Positions 1 through 8,316 of a DNA stretch of 64,000 nucleotides are shown here, piece after piece; the first letter of the stretch is position 1; every line of letters starts with the position of its first letter. The translations under genes and the position numbers were made by a program. Below the pieces are notes generated by a model. That model was not told the origin of the DNA. It did not search any database and worked only from the letters and a program-made list of their open reading frames with translations. This stretch comes from Paraburkholderia sejongensis (GTDB taxonomy: Bacteria > Pseudomonadota > Gammaproteobacteria > Burkholderiales > Burkholderiaceae): positions 784,003-848,002 of the forward strand of contig NZ_JAJITD010000001.1 of assembly GCF_020880815.1 (NCBI RefSeq), read 5' to 3'.

Positions 1-688
1 CGGCGTCGCGCATCGCTCGCTCGAACGCCTGCACCCGCAACTGTCGCGAGCTGACCTGTTCGAACGGCTGCACGACGAACCAGATCTGCTCAAAACCCTG
101 GTCGAGCAGATGCCGCGCGCCGAGTTCGGCGGCGCCGTCATTGTCGAGGCCGACCATATCGGCGACCAGCCCCTCCACTCGCCGGTCGACCAGCACCGCC
201 GGAATTCCGCCGTCGCCGACCGGCCGCAAGGTTTCCTCGCGCACGCCCAGAGCGTTGACGATCACCCCTTCCACCCGGTACGTGGTCAGCAGTTGCAGGT
301 AGCGCCGCTCCATCTCGACCTCGTTGGCCGCGTGGCAGATCAGCGGCATCAGGCCGAGCGCGTGACACGCGGCCTCGACGCCTTGCAGCACTTCGACGGA
401 GTACGGATTGGTCAGGTCGGCGACCAGCATGCCGATCAGCCGGTTGCGGCCGCGCTTCAGGCCGCGCGCCATCTGGTTCGGCTGATAGTCGAGCCGCGCG
501 ATCGCCGCTTCGATACGCGCGCGCAACTCCGGCGACAGCGCGCCGATCTCGCCGTTCAGATAGCGCGAGATGCTGGTCTTGCCGGTGCCGGCTTCGCGCG
601 CGACGTCGGTGATCGTCGCGCGGCGCGGCGTCGCGGCTGGCGCGCCGGCGGGCGTGGATGGCGGGGTGGAAGGCGGCGTGGTGCTCAT
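1..688 (-). CDS. ptxS: LacI-family regulator, PtxS-like (C-terminus cut by window edge)
   Basis: An open frame read on the minus strand from ATG at 688 runs off the left edge, so only about the first 229 residues are present. After a Pro/Ala-rich leader comes a LacI helix-turn-helix (ITDVAREAGTGKTSISRYL) with the hinge PNQMARGLKRGR. The periplasmic-binding-protein-like effector domain follows (LIGMLVADLTNPYSVEVLQG). PtxS is the known repressor of ketogluconate genes in Pseudomonas. The four preceding genes on the same strand look like kguEKTD and a LacI-type palindrome sits before kguE, so PtxS is the natural assignment. The gap to kguD is only 16 bp, so it is probably co-transcribed. The effector, 2-ketogluconate, is inferred. 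Confidence 0.85.
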   Translation of the reverse strand, partial: MSTTPPSTPPSTPAGAPAATPRRATITDVAREAGTGKTSISRYLNGEIGALSPELRARIEAAIARLDYQPNQMARGLKRGRNRLIGMLVADLTNPYSVEVLQGVEAACHALGLMPLICHAANEVEMERRYLQLLTTYRVEGVIVNALGVREETLRPVGDGGIPAVLVDRRVEGLVADMVGLDNDGAAELGARHLLDQGFEQIWFVVQPFEQVSSRQLRVQAFERAMRDA

Positions 689-704
689 CGGCTGATCGCC
701 CGCA

Positions 705-1670
705 TCACTTCGCGAGCACCTCGCGATTGACGATATTTGTCGACAACGTGCCGGCGAGCGCGGCGACGAGGTTCTCCGCCGCATTGACCGCCATCGCGTG
801 ACGCGTCTCGTGGGTCGCCGAACCGATATGCGGCAGCGCGACCACGTTCGGCAGGCTCAGCAGCGGCGAGTCGGCCGGCAACGGCTCGGTGTCGAACACG
901 TCGAGCCCCGCGCCGTGAATCGTGCCGTCGCGCAGCGCGTCGATCAGCGCGGCTTCATCGACGGTCGCGCCGCGCGACGCGTTGATCAGGATCGCGCTTT
1001 TCTTCATCGCGCGCAGTTCGGCCGCGCCGATCAGATGACGCGTCTGCGCCGTCAGCGGCACCTGCAGACAGACGAAATCGGCGCTCGCGAGCAGCTCGGC
1101 CAGCTCGACCCGGCGCGCGCCATACGCCTGCTCCGCGTGCGGATTCGGCTGCCGGTTCGTGTACAGCACCTTCATATTGAAGCCGAGCGCCGCGCGCCGC
1201 GCGACCGCGCCGCCGATCCGTCCGAGCCCGACGATCCCGAGCGTCTTGCCCTGCACGTCGAGCCCGAATTGCGCGGGCCCGATGCTCGCGCGCCACTGCC
1301 CCGCCTTCACCCACTCGGCCAGTTCGACGACCCGTCGCGCGGACGCGAGGATCAGCGAGAACACCGTATCGGCGGTCGATTCGGTCAGCACGTCCGGCGT
1401 GTGCGCGAGCACGATGCCGCGCCGCGTCAGGTCGTCGACGTCGAACTGGTCGTAGCCGACCGAGATCGTCGACAGCGCCTTCAGCCGGCTCGCGCCTTCG
1501 AGCATCGCCGGCGTGATCTGCACGCTCGCGCCGATGCCGCCGTCGGCATCGCGCAGCGCGGCGGCCAACGCGCCGGGCTGCGCGGGATCGACCTGCACGA
1601 GCTGCGCATGCTGTCGTAGATACGCGAGCACATCTTCGGGCAGCGACTTCCAGGCGACGATCTTGTTCAT
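705..1670 (-). CDS. kguD: D-2-hydroxyacid dehydrogenase, 2-ketogluconate(-6-phosphate) reductase
   Basis: A 321-residue protein of the D-isomer-specific 2-hydroxyacid dehydrogenase family (GhrB/TkrA type). The nucleotide-binding motif GLGRIG is at 148-153, followed by YTNR at about 170-173, where an Arg would favour NADP(H). The expected catalytic residues are visible: Arg233 in NASRG, Glu262 in DTEPLP and His281 in LPHIGSAT. It lies 4 bp after kguT and before the LacI gene. In the Pseudomonas pathway KguD reduces 2-keto-6-phosphogluconate to 6-phosphogluconate. A glyoxylate/hydroxypyruvate reductase cannot be excluded from sequence, but the operon strongly favours the ketogluconate role. An AAGGAA ribosome site overlaps the end of kguT. 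Confidence 0.88.
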   Translation of the reverse strand: MNKIVAWKSLPEDVLAYLRQHAQLVQVDPAQPGALAAALRDADGGIGASVQITPAMLEGASRLKALSTISVGYDQFDVDDLTRRGIVLAHTPDVLTESTADTVFSLILASARRVVELAEWVKAGQWRASIGPAQFGLDVQGKTLGIVGLGRIGGAVARRAALGFNMKVLYTNRQPNPHAEQAYGARRVELAELLASADFVCLQVPLTAQTRHLIGAAELRAMKKSAILINASRGATVDEAALIDALRDGTIHGAGLDVFDTEPLPADSPLLSLPNVVALPHIGSATHETRHAMAVNAAENLVAALAGTLSTNIVNREVLAK

Positions 1671-1674
1671 CAGC

Positions 1675-2970
1675 TTATTTTCCTTGCGACGGGGTGGCGA
1701 GAGTGGCCGAGCCTTTCAACGGGTTGCCGGCGGCGGCCGGCTTGACCGCGAGCGTGAGAATCACCGCGGCGACCAGCGCCACGCTCATGAATGCATACGA
1801 TGCCGCCGGCGAGCCGGTCGCGCCGTTCAGATAGCCAACCACGTACGAGCCGACGAACGAACCGAGCGCGCCCATGCTGTTGATCAGCGCCATCGCGCCG
1901 CCGGCCACGTTTCTCGGCAGCAGCTCCGGCACGATCGCGAAGAACGGTCCGTACGGCGCGTACATCGCGGCGCCGGCGATCACCAGCAGCGCATACGAAA
2001 TCCAGAAGTGCGACGAGCCGAGCGCATACGACGCCGCGAACGCGATTGCGCCGACCAGCAGGAACGGCCACACGAACACCTTGCGGCGGTTGAGTTTATC
2101 GGATGCCCACGAAGCTGCAAGCATCGCGATCGTCGCCGCCAGATACGGCAGCGCGGACAGCCAGCCGGTGTCGACCATGCTGAGCGTCGAGCCGTTCTTC
2201 AGGATCGACGGCAGCCACAGCACGAAACCGTACACGCCGATGCTCCAGCAGAAATACTGCGCGCACAGCTTGATCACGGCCGGCGTGCGGAACGCGTCGC
2301 CGTAGTTGCGCACCGGCTTGATCGCGGCCTGCTCGGCGCGCAGCGTCTGCGCGAGCGCGTCCTTTTCCTCGCGGCTGAGCCAGCTCACCTGCTCGGGCTT
2401 GTCCCTGACGAGGAACCACCAGCAGATCGCCCAGATGATCGCCGGCACGCCCTCGGCGATGAACATCTGGCGCCAGCCGAACGAATGCACCAGATAGCCG
2501 GACACCACCGACATCCACAGCACCGTGACCGGATTGCCGAGAATCAGAAAGGTGTTCGCGCGCGAGCGCTCGCTTTTGGTGAACCAGTTGCTGATGAAGA
2601 TCAGCATCGCCGGCATCACCGCGGCTTCGACCACGCCGAGCACGAAGCGGATCGCCATCAGCGACGGGATATTGCTGACCATCCCGGTGAGCGCCGCGCA
2701 GCCGCCCCACAGGATCAGGCTCCAGAACACCAGCTTCTTCACGCTGCGGCGTTCCGCGTAGATCGCGCCCGGAATCTGGAAGAAGAAATAGCCGAGGAAG
2801 AACAGCGCGCCGATCAGCGACGACAGTCCTTTGCTGATGCCCAGATCCTGGTTGATCCCGGCTGCCGCCGCAAAGCCGTAGTTCGCGCGATCGAGATACG
2901 CGAGGCTGTAGGTGATGAACACGATCGGCATGATCGTCCACCAACGGCGAATCGCAAGCGATGAGGTCAT
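1675..2970 (-). CDS. kguT: MFS transporter, 2-ketogluconate permease type
   Basis: A 431-residue major facilitator of the anion:cation symporter group, with about 12 hydrophobic segments. The N-terminus has the family pattern WWTIMPIVFITYSLAYLDRANYG (first membrane helix with DRANYG). The ATG at 2970 is chosen over a much longer open frame because AAGGAG lies just upstream and the protein then begins at the first helix. It lies between a sugar kinase and a ketoacid reductase, matching KguT, the 2-ketogluconate uptake protein. A terminator-like hairpin precedes it, so its expression may be attenuated relative to kguEK. Confidence 0.87.
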   Translation of the reverse strand: MTSSLAIRRWWTIMPIVFITYSLAYLDRANYGFAAAAGINQDLGISKGLSSLIGALFFLGYFFFQIPGAIYAERRSVKKLVFWSLILWGGCAALTGMVSNIPSLMAIRFVLGVVEAAVMPAMLIFISNWFTKSERSRANTFLILGNPVTVLWMSVVSGYLVHSFGWRQMFIAEGVPAIIWAICWWFLVRDKPEQVSWLSREEKDALAQTLRAEQAAIKPVRNYGDAFRTPAVIKLCAQYFCWSIGVYGFVLWLPSILKNGSTLSMVDTGWLSALPYLAATIAMLAASWASDKLNRRKVFVWPFLLVGAIAFAASYALGSSHFWISYALLVIAGAAMYAPYGPFFAIVPELLPRNVAGGAMALINSMGALGSFVGSYVVGYLNGATGSPAASYAFMSVALVAAVILTLAVKPAAAGNPLKGSATLATPSQGK

Positions 2971-3009
2971 GAGGTTGTCTCCTTGGACGTTCGTCCCGAA
3001 ACGAAGATG

Positions 3010-3034
3010 GAAAAAAGTCGGCGCCGCGGGGCGC
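3010..3034 (-). terminator. Intra-operon hairpin with U-run between kguK and kguT
   Basis: On the minus strand a GCGCC stem, CCGC loop and GGCGC stem are followed after four bases by six T residues. It sits in the 104-bp gap between kguK and kguT and could act as a partial terminator. The stem is short, so efficiency is uncertain. Confidence 0.45.
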
Positions 3035-3074
3035 TCTTGTTTTGGTAAAGGTTTGTTGTGTGTCAGGTCACGTG

Positions 3075-4058
3075 CTAGGCGGCGTTCGCGATGCGTGACA
3101 ACTCGGCGCGCTCCAGCGCATCGAGCTCGGCGCGGCTCGGCAACCCTTCCGAATCGCCGATCACCTGGATCGCCAGCGCGCCGATCCGGTTGCCGCGCGC
3201 GACCGCCTGCGCGAACGGGCGGCCTTCGAGCAGCGCGCTGATCACGCCGACCGCGAAGCCGTCGCCCGCGCCGACCGTGTCGACCACGTTGGCGACCGGC
3301 TCGCTGGCGATCGTCGCCGCCTCGTGCGCGGTGCGGTAGTACGCGCCGGCCGCGCCGAGCTTGACGATCACGCCGCGCGCGCCGCGCTCCAGATAAAACT
3401 TCGCGATGTCCTCCGGCTGTGTATAGCCGGTCAGAATCTCGCCCTCGCCGATGCCGGGCAGCACCCAGTCGGCGAGCGCGGCCAGCGCATTCAGCCCTTC
3501 GACCATCGCTTCGCGCGACGGCCACAGCGTCGGGCGCAGGTTCGGGTCGAACGAGATCGTCTTGCCTGCCGCACGCATTTCATGCGCCAGATGGAACGCC
3601 AGTTCGCGCGAACTCGCCGAGATCGCCGGCGCGACGCCGGTCAGATGCAGGTGCCGCGCGCCGAGCACGTAGGGGGCGACGTAATCGTCGAGCGACAGGT
3701 GGCTCGCGGCCGAGCCCTTGCGGAAATATTCGACCGCCGGGTCGCTGCCGTCGTCCGCTTTCGACTTCAGCTGGAAGCCGGTCGGATAACGCGCGTCGGT
3801 GCTCACGCAGCGCTGGTCGATGCCCTCGCGCGTGAGCGTGTCGCGCACGAACTGGCCGAACGAATCGGCGCCGACGCGGCTCATCCAGCCGACCTTGAAG
3901 CCAAGCCGTGCGAGGCCGATCGCGACATTCAGATCGGCACCGGCGACGCGCTTGGTGAACTGCCCGACGCCCGCGAGCGGACCGGTTTCGGCGGCGACGA
4001 ACATCGCCATCGCTTCGCCGTAGGTGAGAACGTCCAAGGTGGGGTGCGGCTGGGTCAT
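3075..4058 (-). CDS. kguK: PfkB-family sugar kinase, 2-ketogluconokinase
   Basis: A 327-residue ribokinase/PfkB carbohydrate kinase. The N-terminal substrate signature GADLNVAIGLARLG is at about 40-53, and the C-terminal signature DTVGAGDGF is at 260-268 with the catalytic base Asp266. ATG at 4058 has CAGGAG seven bases upstream; the longer open frame is spurious. In the ketogluconate route KguK phosphorylates 2-ketogluconate at C6. 2-Keto-3-deoxygluconate kinases (KdgK) are close relatives, so the substrate assignment rests on the adjacent kguE, kguT, kguD and LacI genes. Confidence 0.87.
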   Translation of the reverse strand: MTQPHPTLDVLTYGEAMAMFVAAETGPLAGVGQFTKRVAGADLNVAIGLARLGFKVGWMSRVGADSFGQFVRDTLTREGIDQRCVSTDARYPTGFQLKSKADDGSDPAVEYFRKGSAASHLSLDDYVAPYVLGARHLHLTGVAPAISASSRELAFHLAHEMRAAGKTISFDPNLRPTLWPSREAMVEGLNALAALADWVLPGIGEGEILTGYTQPEDIAKFYLERGARGVIVKLGAAGAYYRTAHEAATIASEPVANVVDTVGAGDGFAVGVISALLEGRPFAQAVARGNRIGALAIQVIGDSEGLPSRAELDALERAELSRIANAA

Positions 4059-4171
4059 GCGGAACTCCTGGTGGTGCGTGGGGTGCGTTGTTGCCCGGTC
4101 GTGCGCTGGTCGGGTGCGGGTCGGCTGCCGGGCCGGGTGTTCCGGCCGAGGTCGCGAGGACGGGCCCCGCG

Positions 4172-4957
4172 CTAGATCCGCGCGAGCCAGTTCACCGCGC
4201 GCGCGGCATCGGCGTCGAGCCGGCTCGCGTCGAACGGAAATTCGATCCCACGCGGCACGTCGTTGGGCAGGCTGGCCAGCACCGCGCGAAACTGCGCATC
4301 GTCCTCGGCCGGCGCGACCGGGAAGCGTCGTGCGCCCTCGCCCGCCGCGCTCTTGCAATGGATGTATTCGACGTGCGGCGCCAGTTGCGGCGCGACCTCG
4401 AGCGCGGCGACCTCGAGCCATGCCCAGTTGCCGATGTCGAAAGTCATGCCGAGCAGGTGCGCGCGGCCTTCGCGGAGCAGCGCCGCGAACAGCGCGGCAA
4501 ATTGCGCGGGCGAGCCGCCGTCGGCCAACTGGCCGTTTTCGACCACCAGCCGCGGCTTGCCGGCGTCCGTCCGTGCGGCCAGCAGCGCGGCAAGCGTCGC
4601 CGCGCCGGTGTCGCCCGCGAAGCCGCCCAGTTGCAGCTTGACGAAGCGCGCGCCGAGCGCGACGGCTTCGTCGAGCGCGAGCCCCAACGCGTCGGCATCC
4701 AGCCGGCCGTCCCGCGTGTACAGCTCGGCCGGCGTCGAAAACACCGACCACAGGCCGAGTTCGGTCAGCGCCGCGCCGAGCGCGCGCAGTTGCTGCGGAG
4801 CGATGTCCGCGTCACTCGCGAACAGCTCGCGGCGCACTTCGAAACCCACCGCGCCCGCTTGCCTGGCGGCCCGCGCCCACTTCAGATGACCGTCCGAGCG
4901 CACCGCGTCCATGCCGAACGCACTCGCCACGATCACGATGTCTTTTGCATCAACCAT
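4172..4957 (-). CDS. kguE: Sugar phosphate isomerase/epimerase-like TIM barrel, KguE
   Basis: A 261-residue protein of the xylose-isomerase-like/AP-endonuclease-2 TIM-barrel family. A plausible metal site is visible: Glu140 (LVVENGQ), Asp174 (TFDIGNW), His200 (EYIHCK) and Glu239 (GIEFPFD). It is the first gene of the minus-strand ketogluconate operon and is preceded by the 18-bp palindrome and a terminator for the upstream LysR gene. KguE is consistently present in kgu operons, but its exact reaction is not well established. ATG at 4957 gives the expected family length. The ribosome site (AGGCGG) is weak and about 9 bases away. Confidence 0.82.
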   Translation of the reverse strand: MVDAKDIVIVASAFGMDAVRSDGHLKWARAARQAGAVGFEVRRELFASDADIAPQQLRALGAALTELGLWSVFSTPAELYTRDGRLDADALGLALDEAVALGARFVKLQLGGFAGDTGAATLAALLAARTDAGKPRLVVENGQLADGGSPAQFAALFAALLREGRAHLLGMTFDIGNWAWLEVAALEVAPQLAPHVEYIHCKSAAGEGARRFPVAPAEDDAQFRAVLASLPNDVPRGIEFPFDASRLDADAARAVNWLARI

Positions 4958-4991
4958 GTCTAACCCGCCTGATCCTGCCGCGAAACCATCG

Positions 4992-5009
4992 TTTGGAACC
5001 GGTTCCAAA
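4992..5009. promoter_or_regulatory. LacI-type operator palindrome upstream of kguE
   Basis: TTTGGAACC followed directly by GGTTCCAAA is a perfect 18-bp palindrome centred on CCGG. LacI-family operators have this form, and the described PtxS site in Pseudomonas (TGAAACCGGTTTCA) shares the AACCGGTT core. It lies 35 bp before the kguE start and is probably bound by the PtxS-like regulator encoded at the end of the same operon. Confidence 0.8.
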
Positions 5010-5018
5010 GACGTTTCG

Positions 5019-5039
5019 AAAAAAAGCGCCGAGGCGCTT
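5019..5039 (-). terminator. Rho-independent terminator of the lysR gene
   Basis: On the minus strand AAGCGC, loop CTCG and GCGCTT are followed by a run of T residues. It lies between the end of the LysR gene (5136) and the kguE operator, separating the two same-strand units. Confidence 0.7.
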
Positions 5040-5135
5040 GCGATGCCCGAATAGTGCGCGGGAGCGTCGCCGCGCACCATAGAGGAAATCCCCAGGCGGG
5101 CCGGGCACGCTTCGGGCGGGCCCGAACGGGCCGTG

Positions 5136-6035
5136 CTACCGAAGCTGCGGCGCATCGTTCGCCAGACACATCGCCAGAAACTGCGCGACCACCCGCGACG
5201 GCGCGCTCGCATGCGGGACCAGGATCGACAGGCGCCGCGTCAGCGGCTGCGGACTGAGCGAGAGCAGCCGCAGCGCGCCGTGCTCGTGGCGCATCGACAT
5301 CGCCGACACAAAGCCCACGCCCATCCCGGCCCGCACCGCCTCCTTCACCCCCTCGACACCGGCGATCTCCAGCGCGACCCGCATCGGCACGCCGGCGCGC
5401 GCGAACTCCCGTTCGACCGTCTGCCGCACCCCCGAGCCCTCCTCGCGCAGCACCAGCGGATACGCGCCGAACGCGGCCAGCTCGATCCGCCCGCTGTCGG
5501 CCTGCGCGAGCGGGTGCGCGCGCGGCAGGATCGCGACGATCTCGTCCTCGCGCCACGCGTGCACCGCGGTGCCGGGCGGCAACTCGTCGCCGGGCGGCCC
5601 TTCGACCAGCGCGATATCGACCGCGCCGAGCGCGCCGACGATCTCGGTCGTGTTGCCGTCGGCGGTATGCACGGTCACATCCGGGTAGCGGCGATGAAAT
5701 TCGGCGATCAGATACGGCAGCAGGTAGCTCGCCGGCGTGGTGCTCGCGCCGATCCGCAGCGTGCCCTGTTCGAGGCCGCGCAGCGCGTCGCGGTACGCGT
5801 ACGCCTGGCGGAAGGTGTCGCGCAGCCGCGTCGCGTAGCTCGCCAACTGCTCGCCGGCCGGCGTCAGCCGTACGCCGCGGCCGTCGCGCTGATACAGCGG
5901 CTCGCCGAACTCGTCCTGCAACTGGCGCAGCTGGCCCGACACCGCCGGCTGCGACAGATGCAGCGCGACCGCCGCGCGGCTGATGTTGCGATGCTCGGCC
6001 ACCGCCGCGAAAGTTATCAGTTGATCCGGGGTCAT
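5136..6035 (-). CDS. LysR-family regulator (YeiE/CysB-like), divergent to yeiH
   Basis: A 299-residue LysR-type regulator. The N-terminal winged helix-turn-helix is typical (ITFAAVAEHRNISRAAVALHLSQPAVSGQL) and is followed by an effector domain (GTLRIGASTTPASYLLPYLIAEF). ATG at 6035 begins at the usual LysR start (MTPDQLITF); an upstream GTG at 6068 would add 11 atypical residues. It is divergently oriented to the yeiH-type gene, and LysR proteins usually control the divergent neighbour and themselves. In Escherichia coli yeiE and yeiH are also linked. The ligand is unknown. Confidence 0.85.
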   Translation of the reverse strand: MTPDQLITFAAVAEHRNISRAAVALHLSQPAVSGQLRQLQDEFGEPLYQRDGRGVRLTPAGEQLASYATRLRDTFRQAYAYRDALRGLEQGTLRIGASTTPASYLLPYLIAEFHRRYPDVTVHTADGNTTEIVGALGAVDIALVEGPPGDELPPGTAVHAWREDEIVAILPRAHPLAQADSGRIELAAFGAYPLVLREEGSGVRQTVEREFARAGVPMRVALEIAGVEGVKEAVRAGMGVGFVSAMSMRHEHGALRLLSLSPQPLTRRLSILVPHASAPSRVVAQFLAMCLANDAPQLR

Positions 6036-6071
6036 CTCACTTAAATATCCGTTTCGCCGATACTTCACATT

Positions 6072-6109
6072 CTAAATCACGATTTTTCATATCGATATCT
6101 CTAATTTAG
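6072..6109. promoter_or_regulatory. AT-rich LysR/yeiH control region with inverted repeats
   Basis: The 117-bp divergent gap is much more AT-rich than its surroundings. It contains CTAAAT (6072-6077) facing ATTTAG (6104-6109), the palindrome ATATCGATAT (6090-6099), and the odd palindrome CTAATTTAG (6101-6109). These are plausible LysR binding and activation sites, although no single T-N11-A box can be singled out. Confidence 0.45.
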
Positions 6110-6152
6110 GATTAGCTCCGTTGCAGTCATCACTTAAGCCGGGCCACCGATC

Positions 6153-7268
6153 ATGTCCACCTCCACCGTACCGCTCACCGCCGCCTCCCCCGCGCTATCG
6201 ACGCGCGGCCAGCTCAACGGCGTGCTGTTCGTCGCGCTGTTCGCCGCCGCCGTCACGCGGATCGCCGCGATTCCGGCGGTCGCCGGTCTGGGCCTGAGCC
6301 CGCTGATCGTCGGCATCGTCGCCGGCGCGATCTACGGCAACGCGCTGCGCGACGGCATGCCGGCCAGCTGGGCGGCCGGCGTCAATTTCTCCGCGCGCAA
6401 GCTGCTGCGCATCGCGGTCGCATTCTTCGGGCTGCGCGTGAGCCTGCAGGAAATCGCCCAGGTCGGTTTGCCGGGCCTCGCGCAGTCGGTGTTGATCGTC
6501 GTCAGCACGCTGGTGATCGGCACCTGGGCCGGCATGAAGATCATGAAGCTCGATCGCGACACCGCGCTGCTGACCGCCGCCGGCAGCGCGATCTGCGGCG
6601 CCGCCGCGGTGCTCGCGTTCGAATCGACGCTGCAATCGAAACCGCACAAGAGCGCGATGGCGGTCGGCAGCGTGGTGCTGTTCGGCACGCTGTCGATGTT
6701 CCTGTACCCGATCCTGTTCAAGGCCGGCTGGCTGCATCTCGATACGGTCGGCGCGGGACTGTTCTTCGGCGGCACGATCCACGAGGTGGCGCAGGTAGTC
6801 GGCGCGGCGAGCAACGTAAGCCCGGAGACGACCCACATCGCGACGATCGTCAAGATGACCCGCGTGATGCTGCTGGTGCCGGTGCTGCTGGTGGTCGGCG
6901 TGTGGGTGAGCCGCGCGGCTCGAAACGTGAACGGTGCAAACGGTGCAAACGGTGCAAACGGTGCAAACGGCGCGAACGAGCAAGGCGCCGCGCCGCGCAA
7001 GCTGGCGATCCCCTGGTTCGCGCTCGGCTTTCTCGCCTGCGTCGTGATCAACTCACTGCACGTGCTGCCGGAAAACGCGACTTCGACATTGAACATGCTC
7101 GACACCTTCGCGCTGACGATGGCGATGACCGCGCTCGGCATCGAAACGCGCATCTCGCAGATTCGCGAAGCCGGCCCGCGAGCATTGACGACCGGCCTGA
7201 TCCTGTATGTGTGGCTGTTCGCCGGCGGACTGGGAATCACATGGACCGTCCAGCACCTGTTCGGCTAA
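6153..7268 (+). CDS. yeiH: YeiH-family membrane protein (putative sulfate exporter, UPF0324)
   Basis: A 371-residue membrane protein with about 10 hydrophobic segments. Conserved family features include SAICGAAAVLAFE (around 150) and GGTIHEVAQVVGAASN (around 209). The family is annotated as a putative sulfate exporter; experimental support is limited. An (NGA)5 peptide at residues 260-274, encoded by perfect 9-bp repeats, sits in a hydrophilic loop between two membrane segments. A LysR gene is divergent and a good terminator follows. Confidence 0.85.
   Translation: MSTSTVPLTAASPALSTRGQLNGVLFVALFAAAVTRIAAIPAVAGLGLSPLIVGIVAGAIYGNALRDGMPASWAAGVNFSARKLLRIAVAFFGLRVSLQEIAQVGLPGLAQSVLIVVSTLVIGTWAGMKIMKLDRDTALLTAAGSAICGAAAVLAFESTLQSKPHKSAMAVGSVVLFGTLSMFLYPILFKAGWLHLDTVGAGLFFGGTIHEVAQVVGAASNVSPETTHIATIVKMTRVMLLVPVLLVVGVWVSRAARNVNGANGANGANGANGANEQGAAPRKLAIPWFALGFLACVVINSLHVLPENATSTLNMLDTFALTMAMTALGIETRISQIREAGPRALTTGLILYVWLFAGGLGITWTVQHLFG
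6930..6974 (+). repeat. Tandem 9-bp repeat inside yeiH
   Basis: Four identical copies of AACGGTGCA and one diverged copy (AACGGCGCG) lie head to tail and in frame, giving (Asn-Gly-Ala)5. Loss or gain of a unit would keep the frame, so the loop length could vary between strains. Confidence 0.95.
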
Positions 7269-7290
7269 GCCGCCGCCCCCTCGATCGACA

Positions 7291-7311
7291 CCCCGCCGCG
7301 CGCGGGGTTTT
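7291..7311 (+). terminator. Rho-independent terminator after yeiH
   Basis: CCCCGC, loop CGCGC and GCGGGG are followed by TTTT, 22 bp after the yeiH stop. Confidence 0.75.
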
Positions 7312-7449
7312 GTGCTTTCCGGCGCCCCATCGGGGCCGCGCGCACGGCATACTCGTTGCTGCCAATTTTGCTCCCGCAACCCGCCCGCGCGCCGCGGCGA
7401 TCCTGCCGTTCCCGCGCCGCGCCCGGGCGAGCGCAATGAGGATCGATCG

Positions 7450-8187
7450 ATGAGCCTGGAACTCTATTACTGGGATGGTCTGCAGGGCCGCGGCGAATTC
7501 GTGCGGCTCGCGTTGGAAGAAGCCGGCGTCGACTACGTGGAGGTCGCGCGCGGCAAGCCGTCGAAGGGCCTCGGCACCGACGCGATGCTGGACGTAATGC
7601 ATAGCGCCAGCGAACCCTACCCGCCGTTCGCGCCGCCGTTTCTGAAAGACGGCGATCTGGTGATCGCGCAAACCGCCAACATCCTGTTCTATCTCGGTCC
7701 GCGGCTGAACCTCGCGCCGGCGATCGACAGCCTGCGCTACGTCGCCAACGGCCTGCAACTGACGATCGCCGACGTCGTCACCGAAGCGCACGACACCCAT
7801 CATCCGCTCGCGAGCGGCCTCTACTACGAGGATCAGAAAGACGCCGCGAAGGTGCGCGCGCACGACTTCATCGATCATCGGATTCCGAAGTTCATGGGTT
7901 ACTTCGAGCGCGTGCTGAAACAGAATCCGGCCGGCGACAGCTTCATGGTCGGCGACGCGTTGAGCTACGTGGATCTGTCGATGTTCCAGCTGATCGACGG
8001 TCTGCTGTACGCGTTTCCGCGCGCGCTCAAGCGCTTCGGCGAACACTATCCGCGGCTCGCCGCGCTGCACGACAGCGTGCTCGCGCGGCCGCGCATCGCC
8101 GCGTATCTGGACTCCGACAGACGCCTCGAACACAACGAGGCGTGCATCTTCCGGCACTACCCCGAACTCGACAAGGCGGCCACTTGA
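7450..8187 (+). CDS. Glutathione S-transferase family protein
   Basis: A 245-residue GST-fold protein. The N-terminal thioredoxin-like half begins LELYYWDGLQGRGEFVRLALEEAG, the sigma/alpha-like pattern with a Tyr near residue 6-7. IAQTANILFYLG is the usual glutathione gamma-Glu contact region, and a helical C-terminal half follows. ATG at 7450 is preceded by TGAGGA, and the open frame upstream of it lacks family features. Sigma-like GSTs may conjugate xenobiotics or act as isomerases; the substrate is unknown. It is a single-gene unit between two hairpins. Confidence 0.8.
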   Translation: MSLELYYWDGLQGRGEFVRLALEEAGVDYVEVARGKPSKGLGTDAMLDVMHSASEPYPPFAPPFLKDGDLVIAQTANILFYLGPRLNLAPAIDSLRYVANGLQLTIADVVTEAHDTHHPLASGLYYEDQKDAAKVRAHDFIDHRIPKFMGYFERVLKQNPAGDSFMVGDALSYVDLSMFQLIDGLLYAFPRALKRFGEHYPRLAALHDSVLARPRIAAYLDSDRRLEHNEACIFRHYPELDKAAT

Positions 8188-8230
8188 AAGCAAGCCGCCC
8201 GTGCGCCGCCCGTCTTCCGCCCGCCCATCC

Positions 8231-8270
8231 GCAACAGCGCGCCCGCCCTCGAAGGCGGGCGCGCTGTTGC
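8231..8270. terminator. Long perfect hairpin after the GST gene
   Basis: A perfect 17-bp stem (8231-8247 pairing with 8254-8270) encloses a CTCGAA loop. It has no U-run, but its stability and position 43 bp after the GST stop make it a likely terminator or mRNA-end stabiliser. Confidence 0.6.
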
Positions 8271-8316
8271 CGTGCTGCGCGTTTGTTCACCTTCTCTCAC
8301 GCCCCTGACCGTCGAC

